Origin: Martensiomyces pterosporus
Lineage: Eukaryota; Kickxellomycota; Kickxellomycetes; Kickxellales; Kickxellaceae
DNA length: 64,000 nucleotides
Direction of reading: 5' to 3'
Assembly (NCBI GenBank): GCA_025201845.1
Contig: MU603935.1
Coordinates: 8,481-72,480, forward strand
Under the pieces are notes generated by a model. It had not been told where the DNA came from. It saw only the letters and a program-made list of their open reading frames with translations, and did no database searches. The translations under genes were made by a program, and so were the position numbers. This document shows, one piece after another, positions 10,589-19,258 of the stretch (positions within the stretch are counted from its first letter, which is position 1; every line of letters begins with the position of its first letter).

Positions 10589-12205
10589 ATGAACATGCAT
10601 TTCTGCATGCGATCCTTGGCTTTGTACCTGGTCATAGTCGCACTGTCATATGCCTACCCTACAGCAGCGAGCCACTCCGGCAGCAAGTGCGTGCCGCAGA
10701 CTATTGTCTGTGCAGATGGTGATGGTGCCTCACCAAACTACCTAAAGTGCGTCCAGGGGCGGTTTGTGCAAGAATCTTGCCCGCAAGGCAGCGTGTGTGT
10801 AGGATCAAAGGACACCACAGTATTCTGCGCGGCAGATGACTCGCACACCTCACCTAGCAGCTCGGCCTCCAGCTCTAGCAGTAGCTCCGCTCCCAGCTCT
10901 AGTTCCGTTTCAAGCTCTACCTCTGCTCCCAGCTCTAGCTCTACTTCTAGCTCTACTTCTAGCTCATCTTCAGCTGCAAGCCCGCCTTCAAACTCCATCT
11001 TGTCATCTATCTTGTCATCGCTGTCGTCGCCAGACACACCGCTGCCGCCAGTAGCACCAAAACCACAGCTACCAGTAGCCCAAATGCGTCCACCAGTCGT
11101 CTCTTCCTCACCACCCTTTCCTGCACAGCCGCAGCCTTCACCAGGATTTCTGTCAAGGAATGCCATACCTCAGCAAGGGCTGCCATTGCAACAGAGTGTG
11201 CGATCCGCAGCCCTGCCGCCACAGCAGCAGCAGCGGCAGCAGCAGCAGCCAGTGGGGGCAGCAATTGGTCTCGCTTTTGGCGCGCAGAATGGCAACCCGC
11301 CAGTGCCGGTGAATGACCAAGTCAGGTCATCGCCTGTGGATCTGTCACAAAGCACGGGCCCCATTTGGCTCTTTGGCGAACCCCGGGAGTCAGCTGCACT
11401 GCAGCAGCAACCTCCCATGGCACTGCAGCCGCCTCCCATTCTTCAAAACGCACCAACGGGCGTGCTACCACCAATCAGCATACTGACGTTGGCCCCGCCC
11501 ATGCCATTTGTGCCCCTGCCAGTCTCGTCATCCCCTACATCGCCATGGCAGATTATGAATGCTGGCAGCAATCCCGTAGATGCAGCTCCGGAGGCACCAC
11601 GTCCACAGCAGCCATTGCAGGCACCACCCATGATCCAAGTGCAGCAGCCCACTACCCGTACGGCAGTAGGTTGGCCTAGTGCCATTGCAAGATTCAGCGA
11701 TGACTTGGATGGCATGGATGCCAAGCAAGTGGTGTCGATAATTGGCAACCTCATAATCTCGCAGCACAAATACACAGCACTCCCCACGTTTGCCACGCCC
11801 TCATCTGCCCCTTCTGCTGCGTCTAACCCGCTGGCAACAGATGCACCAGACCGTCAGATGCAAACTCTGGTGCCGCAGCAGACAGCCGGCGCAACTCCCC
11901 GTGTGCCGCCACCCATTGTGCCGCAGGCAGCGGTGGAACTTGTGCGCGACGACTCGGACCATGGCGGCGAAGGCGTTGTTCCCTACATCCCGTACAGGGC
12001 CCCGGGCACTTGCTCCCCAGGAGAGTTTGTGTGCGAGGCGCATGGCTTGAGGCCTGGGTTCTTTGCCTGCGATGCATCCGGATTTGCTCTGCCAGCTGCG
12101 TGCGCGGTCAACGAGGTGTGCTACCAGTATGGTCGGTCGATTTTGTGTGACGCTCCAGGCAGAGGTGCGGCTGCCGCTTCTGCCTCTCGCGGCGTGTCCT
12201 ACTAG
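10589..12205 (+). CDS. Secreted protein with six-Cys chitin-binding-like module at both ends and Ser/Pro/Gln-rich linker
   Basis: Single exon, 538 residues. I chose ATG 10589 because it starts a good signal peptide (MNMHFCMRSLALYLVIVALS); the frame is open further upstream only without an ATG. Residues about 36-82 form one six-Cys module and residues about 475-525 a second, with the same C-x5-C ... C ... C-x5-C ... C order as in the gene at 990-1631. About 390 residues between them are low complexity: Ser/Thr first, then Pro/Gln, then mixed. A segment near residues 370-400 (DDLDGMDAKQVVSIIGNLIIS) looks like a short folded helix. The protein is probably extracellular or wall-linked, with the linker O-glycosylated. 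Two binding heads on a flexible linker suggest bridging of polysaccharide chains (inference). Confidence 0.8.
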   Translation: MNMHFCMRSLALYLVIVALSYAYPTAASHSGSKCVPQTIVCADGDGASPNYLKCVQGRFVQESCPQGSVCVGSKDTTVFCAADDSHTSPSSSASSSSSSSAPSSSSVSSSTSAPSSSSTSSSTSSSSSAASPPSNSILSSILSSLSSPDTPLPPVAPKPQLPVAQMRPPVVSSSPPFPAQPQPSPGFLSRNAIPQQGLPLQQSVRSAALPPQQQQRQQQQPVGAAIGLAFGAQNGNPPVPVNDQVRSSPVDLSQSTGPIWLFGEPRESAALQQQPPMALQPPPILQNAPTGVLPPISILTLAPPMPFVPLPVSSSPTSPWQIMNAGSNPVDAAPEAPRPQQPLQAPPMIQVQQPTTRTAVGWPSAIARFSDDLDGMDAKQVVSIIGNLIISQHKYTALPTFATPSSAPSAASNPLATDAPDRQMQTLVPQQTAGATPRVPPPIVPQAAVELVRDDSDHGGEGVVPYIPYRAPGTCSPGEFVCEAHGLRPGFFACDASGFALPAACAVNEVCYQYGRSILCDAPGRGAAAASASRGVSY

Positions 12206-12458
12206 ACGAGAGAACAACAGCCCTCTCCCCTGTGCCGCTAACCTCGCCCACCTGCTCCATATATTATTATTATTGCATTTTCAGATCCCCTCGTTTCTTT
12301 CCATATTCTATATAAACGCCCAGACTGCCAGCCAAAAGGATCGCGCTGTGCAGCACCTGTGCACAGCATATGTGATGCTACGAATTGAAGTTTGCTATTA
12401 CGGATAAACAGAGAAAGAGGGAACGTGGTATGAGATAGAGACCAAAGGGAGAGCGCCT

Positions 12459-14067
12459 TTAGTTGCCCGAGGGGATGGCCTTGTACTTGAGAGGACCAGC
12501 GACCTGGCCATAGAGACCGAGGTTTTCGCGGCCGATCATCTCGTCCTGAACCTGCTCGATGCTCTTAAAGTAGCGGACGGTCTTGACATGGAGCTCAAGG
12601 GTGGCATCGTCATCGCACACAACGAGGGAGCGGGGGTGGGTCTGGATGGCCGAGACGGTCCACATGTGGTTGACGCCCTCCTCAATGCACTTGGCCAGGG
12701 CAATGGCCTTGTTGGCGCCAGTGATGATCACAACAACCTCGCGGGCATCCATGACTGTTCCGACACCAACGGTGAGGGCGAGCTTGGGGACCTTGGAGAC
12801 GTCGCCGCCAAAGAAGCGGGCGTTGGCAATGATGGTTTCGTAGGCAAGGGTCTTGACACGGGTGCGGCTCTGCAGGGAGCTTCCGGGCTCGTTGAAGGCA
12901 ATGTGGCCGTCGGGACCGATGCCGCCCATGAAGAGCTCGATGCCTCCGTATGACTTGATCTTATCCTCGTAGCGCTGGCACTCGGTAGAGAGGTCGTCGG
13001 CGTTGCCGTTCAGGATGTTGACGTTCTCCGGGGGGATGTCGATGTGCTTGAACAGATGGTTCCACATGAAGCTGTGGTAGCTCTCGGGGTGGTCGCGGGG
13101 AAGACCGACGTACTCGTCCATGTTGAACGAAACGACGTGCTTGAACGAGACCTTGCCATCGTTGTAAAGGTTGACCAAGCGCTTGTAGACACCGATGGGC
13201 GAAGAGCCAGTGGGGAGGCCGATAACGAAGGGGCGCTCGGCACTGGGCTTGAACTGGTTGATGCGCTCCTTGATGTACTCGGCTACAAAAGAAAAGAGCG
13301 CCGTAGTGACATGGGTTTAGTGCTACTGCTGTCGTCATGTAAAGCACTGAGTGAAGAGGCGCATGCGTGTGCGTGTGCGTGCAGCAGAGGCAGCAGATGC
13401 TAATTGCAACCACACAGCGAGACGAGAGGCCTGTCTATGGCTTTGAAAGATGAGCTAGAAAGAACAATCCAGGCAATCTCCCCATACGTGCCACACGCAC
13501 TTTGCAGAGATAGAGCACCGCATGCATGGTGGGCGAAGATCTGTAGGCAAAGGCAAGTCATATGTCTCCCCGTCCCCAACTCCCTCCTTCCCTAAAAGAG
13601 CAAAAGTGCGGAAGGAGGGGTGGCTGTGCGGACTTTTGCGCGGCTCATTTATTCGTGATCAGCAGCAAGCTGCCCTCCCCTCCCACTTTGGGCAGCAAAC
13701 CGGCGTGCCATGCCAGTATCGTTTCTCAGAATCGCGAGTGCTGCTTAGGGCAGCGCATGGGCAGAGCAACGCAAAAAAAAGCAGGGCAGCTCGCCGGAAA
13801 GGCACACGTGTGTGGGAAGCAGAGGCTGTGGGAAGAAGGAAAGGTGCGCCTGGCCTGAACGCAGGGCAGTAGCAGCAAACAATAGGCACGAAATGGGGTG
13901 CTAGACACAGAATCTTGTCCGCAAAGGGGCTAGCTGGCAGGGGGTGGGAGCCAGGCGTCCGGTAGGCAGGCACCTCAATAAACAGAAAAGAACAATAGCT
14001 GGGCTCCCAGATACGTACCGATGTAATCGGCAACAGTGTCGCCGTCGTTGCGGATAACAAGTCTCAT
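12459..14067 (-). CDS. NAG1: Glucosamine-6-phosphate deaminase
   Basis: Two exons at 14019-14067 and 12459-13282 join to 290 residues. Donor is GTACGT and acceptor TTGTAG, and the split Ala codon restores DTVADYIAEYI. The enzyme converts glucosamine 6-phosphate to fructose 6-phosphate and ammonia, the last step of GlcNAc/chitin catabolism, in the cytosol. Catalytic residues fall at the same numbers as in the E. coli enzyme: Asp72 in FNMDEYVG, and Asp141 and His143 in [12 protein letters not shown]. The phosphate-binding PTGSSPIG lies at 40-47. The 736-base intron is the longest coding-sequence intron in the window. In some fungi NAG genes cluster with GlcNAc kinase, deacetylase and transporter; no such partners are seen here. 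A chitin-binding-like gene lies immediately to the left, tail to tail. Confidence 0.96.
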
Positions 14068-15386
14068 TGTTTCTTAGAAAAAGAGCAGCCCTGGTAGGGG
14101 TAGTGAGGGAGATAAAAGGCAAGGGGTATAGGAAGGGTATATGGTGGGCAAGAGAAGACAAGGAAGCGCTTCCGACGAGGCCAGGGGGCCTGGACCTCTA
14201 TTTATTGCAAAAACACGCATACACAGGTTTCTGCCCGTCCTACTTTTCGCTCCACCTGAGCCCACTCCCCCCCTAAAAAGAAAAACCCCCCTCCTCCGGT
14301 TTCCCAGTTCCTCTGGCCATCACGCATGCATTGCTCGCCGCATCCCCCGAGCATCGCGCACATTATCGGGCAGAACAGCAGGTGTTTCCCCTGCTGCCCG
14401 CTCCTGCCGTCGCCGCGCACTCCACGTCAGCTGTAAGCTGGGGCACGCCGGCTGCCAATAGAGTCCCTGGCTGCAAATGGGGTGACTCGCCAATCCACCA
14501 GCCCATTGGCGCACCATCCCCTGATCCAGCTTTCTGCTGCCGTTGCGTGCTGGCCTGGTCCAGCCCACCTGTCTTGGGCTGATAATTGCCCGGCCCAATG
14601 TCCGGCTGGCTGGGCCAACAGGGGCGGGCAGCGCGGTTGAGCCCCGCCCGTCGTCGCTCGCTGTCCCTCCAGTCACGGCGCTTTTTTCGGCACGCCCGCT
14701 CCCAACCAGGAAGCACACGTTGCCACACGGACTGCTCCAGGCTGCCAGCGCTGTATGTCTGTATGCAGCTATTACACTCAGCACTCGGAGGTAAGCTGTG
14801 CGGCCGGCGATTTTTTAGGGTAAAAAAGCTGTGGCCTGATTGCGGATGGGGCTGAGCGATCACGGCACCTGCTTTATATGGGAGCCAGAGCACTCACCCC
14901 CATCGGCACCAGCAGCTTTCAGCCAGGTCCATGCGGCACGCCTACTGCTGCGTGTGTCTGGGTGCCTGCCTCCTTCTGCATGTCTCCCAGTAGGCCCCGT
15001 TCACAGACGTAGGAGTCAGAGTAAGCAACGCTACGAAACAGCCACGTCTTTACTATATCGAGTCTGACATGCATACATTCGAGGTGGCTGTGGTTCCGTA
15101 GGTGACCCGTGGGTGACCCGTGGGTGACCCGTGGGTCCGCTGTTGTGCCGTTGTGACGGCCATGGCTCTGCTGTATAATAGAGTGCTCAGCAGCAAGCAG
15201 AGAGCACAATAGCCGTTTCTCACACATAAATTGCGTCGCACATGTGACTACTGGTCTTCCTTCATGCTCAACTCCGCTGCTGCTGCCTTTGAGTAGGCGT
15301 CATAGAGCTCGAGACAGAATCGGCATCTTCAATTAAACTATAGTTACAAGAGCAAAGGCAGCCTGTGCTCAAAGACGCCAACCTAT
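14068..15386. other. Intergenic: promoter of the deaminase gene and GC-rich block
   Basis: 1.3 kb with GC-rich sequence at about 14330-14750 and an 11-bp tandem repeat at 15101-15133. No frame shows family resemblance. The left end must carry the promoter of the minus-strand deaminase gene and the right end the 3' flank of homoaconitase. Confidence 0.45.
15101..15133. repeat. Three perfect tandem copies of an 11-bp unit (GGTGACCCGTG)
   Basis: Three identical head-to-tail units with no interruption, followed by a partial GGTCCG. The repeat is short and intergenic. It lies more than 1 kb upstream of the deaminase gene and about 250 bases beyond the homoaconitase stop. Confidence 0.95.
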
Positions 15387-17588
15387 TTATTGCTGAGCAC
15401 CCATGCGGTTGCGTACCCAGTTCTCCAGCCCACCAGCCACGATGATCTCCTGCGCAGCCTTTCCGATCCTGGGGATCTCAACCTCAAGCACCGGGTTCAT
15501 GCCATCCACCAGCTGCATGCGTCCAGCAGTCAGCTCCACCTTCGCATTCAGCTCGCTAACGATGGTCAGCGGGGCTCCAGGCTTCTGGTACTTGTTTCTG
15601 AGCCACTGCACAAGCTCCGGGGACTCCAGCACCAGCAGGCCATTGTTGACTGCATTGCGCTTAAACGTCTCACTGGCACTTTCGCAAACAACCAAGCGCA
15701 CTCCGGCAGCCAGCAAAGCGGTAGCCGCCTGCTCTCGCGACGACCCAGTGCCAAAGTTAGCACCGGCCACAACGATATCGCCATCCTGCACCGCTTTGCT
15801 GAACTCGGGGTCGTAGTTCTCCATCACAATGGCCTTCATCTGCTCGCGTGTGATGTCGTCCTGATACGTGTACTTGCCAGGATAGATGCCATCGGTGTTG
15901 AGGTTGTCGGCAGGCAGAAAGACCAGGCGGCCGTTGAGCGAGGCAGGGAACCCTTCGATCGCACCACCAGCTGATGCCGCTTCGGCGGGCTTTTTGATTT
16001 GCTCAAAGGATGGTGTCGTGTCGATACCAAACCGCACCACCGGCTGTGCAGATTGCGAAGCTGGGGCTGCGACGGTGCCCTGGATAGCCGTGCGCGGGGA
16101 GCAGATATAGCCAGAGACTGCAGAGGCAGCTACTACGGCTGGAGAGGCGAGGTATGTGTGAGCCTTCTTAGATCCCATGCGGCCCTTGTAGTTACGGTTG
16201 GTGGCTGAAATGCCGACTTCACCGTCCTCCAGCAATCCAACACCAAGGCCGATGCAGGGTCCACACCCGGGCGGCAGAGGCCTTGCTCCAGCATCAACAA
16301 GCACCTGCCAATCGCCACTAGCCTGCGCGTCAGCCAGCACCTGGCTCGAGGCAGCAGCCACGTACCACTGGACATGCTCAGGCGACTTGACAGCCTTTCC
16401 TGGGTGTGCCTTCTGGACAGCACGGACGACATTGGCAGCCTCACGCAGGTCCTTGGCACGCGAGTTGACGCAGGAAACGATGTACGCCTTGTTGATGGCC
16501 ACCTTTTCCTTCTCCAGCTCCGCCAGCGGCGTGGCTGCCTTGACCGTGTCTGGGCCAGAGACATGCGGCGTAAGGGAGCTAAGGTCGAGCCACAGATGCT
16601 TCGCATACACGGCATCTTCGTCTGCTTGCCACATACTTGGGTTGGCCTTGACGCTCTTGCGCAACGCATCGACGGTGGCGGGGTTGACATCGGAGTGGTG
16701 GTCGCCAACCCTCTCCTTGATCCACTGCACCCGTGCCTCGTACCACTTCAGGGTAACCTCGTCGACGGCGAACAGGCCAGCCAGGGCACCCCACTCGGTG
16801 GTCATGTTGGCAATGGCCAGCCGGTCCTCAACGACCAAGCTGTGCATGCCCTCGCCAACGAACTCTACTGCATGGTTGAGCACCTCGTCCCTCGAGAACA
16901 GGCCGCAAAGCGCAACAATCACGTCTTTGCCCACTACTCCGGGAGGCAGCTCGCCGCGCAGCTCTACTTTGGCCACTGGCGGAGCCTGCCACCAGGTCTG
17001 CGAAGTAGCCCAGATGGCAGCCGCATCGGTACGCACGACGGGAGTTCCCAGACATCCAATGCCTCCGTACATATTCGAGTGCGAGTCTGATCCAACCACC
17101 ATAGTGCCTGGCCACGCATGGCCCTCCTCGACCAGCACTTGGTGCGCGATTCCGCGGCCGGCTGGGTAGAACCGGTTGCCGTGGGTCTTGGCGAAAGCCT
17201 CGATGCTCTGGTACTTCTTGATGTTCTTCTCGCCCTTGTTCTGGATATCGTGGTCCAGGGCAAAGACGGGCTGCTTGGGGTCGGCCAGCTGGGTGGCGCC
17301 GATGCTCTTGAATTTGGGGATTACGGCGCCAGTGTTGTCGTGTGTCATTATGTGGCGTGGCCGGATTGCGATGAAGTCGCCGCTCTTCACCTGCTCGCCC
17401 TCGCTCAGACCGACGGCGTGCCGCTGGGCTATCTTCTCAACTAGTGTTTGGCCGCCCTGCCGCCCTGCCGTGAAGGAGAATTGGCGGCGGGCACCCAGCA
17501 TTGGGTGCCTGCGCGGTTTGGTTGCGGCTGCGGCTCCTGCGCCCATGCGGCGGGCGGCGGCTGCTGCTACTAACAGTCTGAAGCTCAT
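15387..17588 (-). CDS. LYS4: Homoaconitase, mitochondrial (lysine biosynthesis)
   Basis: Single exon, 733 residues from ATG 17588; the open frame extends further only through a TTG. The first ~40 residues are rich in Arg and Ala with no acids, a mitochondrial presequence. The enzyme isomerises homocitrate/homoaconitate to homoisocitrate in the fungal alpha-aminoadipate lysine pathway and carries a 4Fe-4S cluster. Motifs seen: the N-terminal aconitase block with VGSDSHSNMYGGIGCLG, a cluster-ligand Cys in VSCVNSR, the pair in GCGPCIG, and the swivel domain with GANFGTGSSREQA. The segment PTNRNYKGRMGSK as in family members is present (here SATNRNYKGRMGSK). Mitochondrial aconitase is the main alternative, but overall pattern and length fit Lys4. 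A TGACTCA site lies upstream. Confidence 0.93.
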   Translation of the reverse strand: MSFRLLVAAAAARRMGAGAAAATKPRRHPMLGARRQFSFTAGRQGGQTLVEKIAQRHAVGLSEGEQVKSGDFIAIRPRHIMTHDNTGAVIPKFKSIGATQLADPKQPVFALDHDIQNKGEKNIKKYQSIEAFAKTHGNRFYPAGRGIAHQVLVEEGHAWPGTMVVGSDSHSNMYGGIGCLGTPVVRTDAAAIWATSQTWWQAPPVAKVELRGELPPGVVGKDVIVALCGLFSRDEVLNHAVEFVGEGMHSLVVEDRLAIANMTTEWGALAGLFAVDEVTLKWYEARVQWIKERVGDHHSDVNPATVDALRKSVKANPSMWQADEDAVYAKHLWLDLSSLTPHVSGPDTVKAATPLAELEKEKVAINKAYIVSCVNSRAKDLREAANVVRAVQKAHPGKAVKSPEHVQWYVAAASSQVLADAQASGDWQVLVDAGARPLPPGCGPCIGLGVGLLEDGEVGISATNRNYKGRMGSKKAHTYLASPAVVAASAVSGYICSPRTAIQGTVAAPASQSAQPVVRFGIDTTPSFEQIKKPAEAASAGGAIEGFPASLNGRLVFLPADNLNTDGIYPGKYTYQDDITREQMKAIVMENYDPEFSKAVQDGDIVVAGANFGTGSSREQAATALLAAGVRLVVCESASETFKRNAVNNGLLVLESPELVQWLRNKYQKPGAPLTIVSELNAKVELTAGRMQLVDGMNPVLEVEIPRIGKAAQEIIVAGGLENWVRNRMGAQQ

Positions 17589-17844
17589 TATTTCTATTTT
17601 TGCCGTAGTGCAAATACTGCAAGCTGTCTTTCTAGACTTGTACCACAAGGGGTGTGAAAGCGGAAGCGAAGCAAAGGCAAAGGTTGTGGCGGGGTGTGCT
17701 GGGTGACAAGAGACAGCAGGAGGACCCAGGCCGTCTTATCTTATAAAAAGATGGAATCCTGTCTGCCGAGAAAGGATGGCTCGAGAGGGCTCAATAGCCA
17801 CAGAAAAGGCTCTGGAGCTCCGAGACGATGACCCACGCGTGTCG

Positions 17845-17851
17845 TGACTCA
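17845..17851. promoter_or_regulatory. TGACTCA (Gcn4/AP-1 type) site upstream of LYS4
   Basis: A perfect TGACTCA lies about 257 bases upstream of the LYS4 start codon, between LYS4 and COX20. In fungi the bZIP regulator Gcn4/CpcA binds this heptamer at amino-acid biosynthesis genes, including lysine genes. That it acts here is inference. Confidence 0.45.
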
Positions 17852-17991
17852 CAATGGAATAACAAACTCACACTCCTTGTGACTAACTTTCCCCCCACCC
17901 CTGAGCAATAAATAAACAGCGGCTGCATTCTGTTGCCAGCAAACACTAGGAAAAGCAGTAGAACCACAAGCGACGGCTCTGGGTGCAAGGC

Positions 17992-18507
17992 TTATTGATC
18001 GGAGCTGCTGGCAGGCTTTGGCTCGCTGTCCGGCTCGAACCCCTTGACTTTTGGCTGGTTCACTGTCGACTGCATGTCCAGAAGTGTGCGGACCTTGGCG
18101 CGCTGGTGAGCCTGCTGGAAGTGGCACAGCTTCTTGGCTACTACAGCCACACCCGCAAATGTCAGAACGCCCCAGTTTCCTGCACTCATCACGCTTCCGC
18201 GCTTGAAGAACCGCAAGATGGCGACGCCCACGCCTGCCCCTATTCCATACAAAAAGCCCTCGCGAGCGCAGGGCTCGGTGTGTGCCACATTCACCAGGTC
18301 TCCCCAGCTGTGCGCCTACTTGTGTCGTCGTAAAGGAGTGAGCTCCGTGTTGGATTTTTAGCTTGCTGCAATGGAAGGCATGCGCTGGTTTGGTGCCGTG
18401 CTGTTGGCACTGCTTCTGGTACTTGCCTTCACAACATCGACCAACGTCGTGTGCTTCTTGTGCTCTCTGTGGTCTTTGCCACCGGCATTTGTCGAGTCCT
18501 CAGCCAT
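17992..18507 (-). CDS. COX20: Cytochrome c oxidase assembly protein Cox20
   Basis: Exon 1 at 18427-18507 (27 codons from ATG 18507) and exon 2 at 17992-18315 join to 134 residues. Exon 2 holds the family core EPCAREGFLYGIGAGVG followed by the second helix around AGNWGVLTFAGVAVVA. Cox20 is a two-span inner mitochondrial membrane chaperone for newly made Cox2. Exon 2 is preceded by an in-frame TAG that must be the acceptor. The only donor I found that keeps frame is GCAAGT after AAG, so the 111-base intron is GC-AG. The joined VDVVK-AHSWGDLVN resembles the family's segment before the first helix. The exon-1 assignment is less certain than exon 2. Confidence 0.85.
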
Positions 18508-19258
18508 CTCCACCTTGCGTGTATGCGCGCGGGCCTGTTATCTAAGGAAAATAGAGAATGTGCGGCGCTTCTACAGGATCAAGCAGAAAAAAATAGAATC
18601 GCTCCCGGCCCCACATGACCTGGCCGATCAGGCTGGCAATTGGCAAACAGCCAAGGGCTGCTTGCGATAATGGGGCCAGGCCCGTCAGGCCTGTGGGCTG
18701 CCTCTTTTTTTTTCTGAGCACAAACCAACCCAACAGCAGCCGAATGGCGCTTGTTTTTTGAAACTCCGTGTATGGGCAACGTGGTGGTGCAGCAGGCATG
18801 TGTTTGGCACAACATGTAAACAATGGCCCAGCGCGAGCCCAGCTCGTGTTTGGGGGGCGATGGGCCATGTAGGGCGTTCAAAAATATCCCAAGCCAAGCA
18901 ACAACAAAGTAGAAAAGCCATGCATCCTCGGTGCAAATGCGGCAGCCTGCCTCCTTCTTTCTTCTCGCTCATACACCTTCCTGCAGAACCCACCTCATTT
19001 CTCGCTTGTATGTTCTCGTAACGCCCACTGCACATTTCACTCAGCCTCCTTTCCCTCGCCCTCCTCCTTACTCGCAACGCACACCCTTTCCTCATACTCC
19101 CGCTTATTTCAGCAAGTCCCCTCCACCCTATCTGTTTCCTCTTTACGATCCCCCCCCTCTTCAAACACACTCCAAACACCCTTCAACTTTTCTCTCCTTC
19201 ATTTCATATTGTGCATCTCTAGATACGGCTTTGCCAGCTTGTTCATCCCTGCTCAAAC
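18508..19258. promoter_or_regulatory. Divergent promoter between COX20 and the SH3-domain gene
   Basis: 751 bases between head-to-head genes. The right half (about 18950-19250) is a long pyrimidine-rich leader for the SH3 gene. No gene is recognised. Confidence 0.45.

Noticed and set aside
18024..18045. tRNA B-box-like GGTTCGAGCC on the minus strand
   Set aside because: It lies inside the COX20 coding exon (KGFEPDSEP), with no A box or cloverleaf around it. I found no convincing tRNA gene in the window.
18371..18670. 99-codon plus-strand frame starting with a signal-peptide-like segment
   Set aside because: It is antisense to COX20 exon 1 and its intron. Without support of its own, the hydrophobic start is probably chance.
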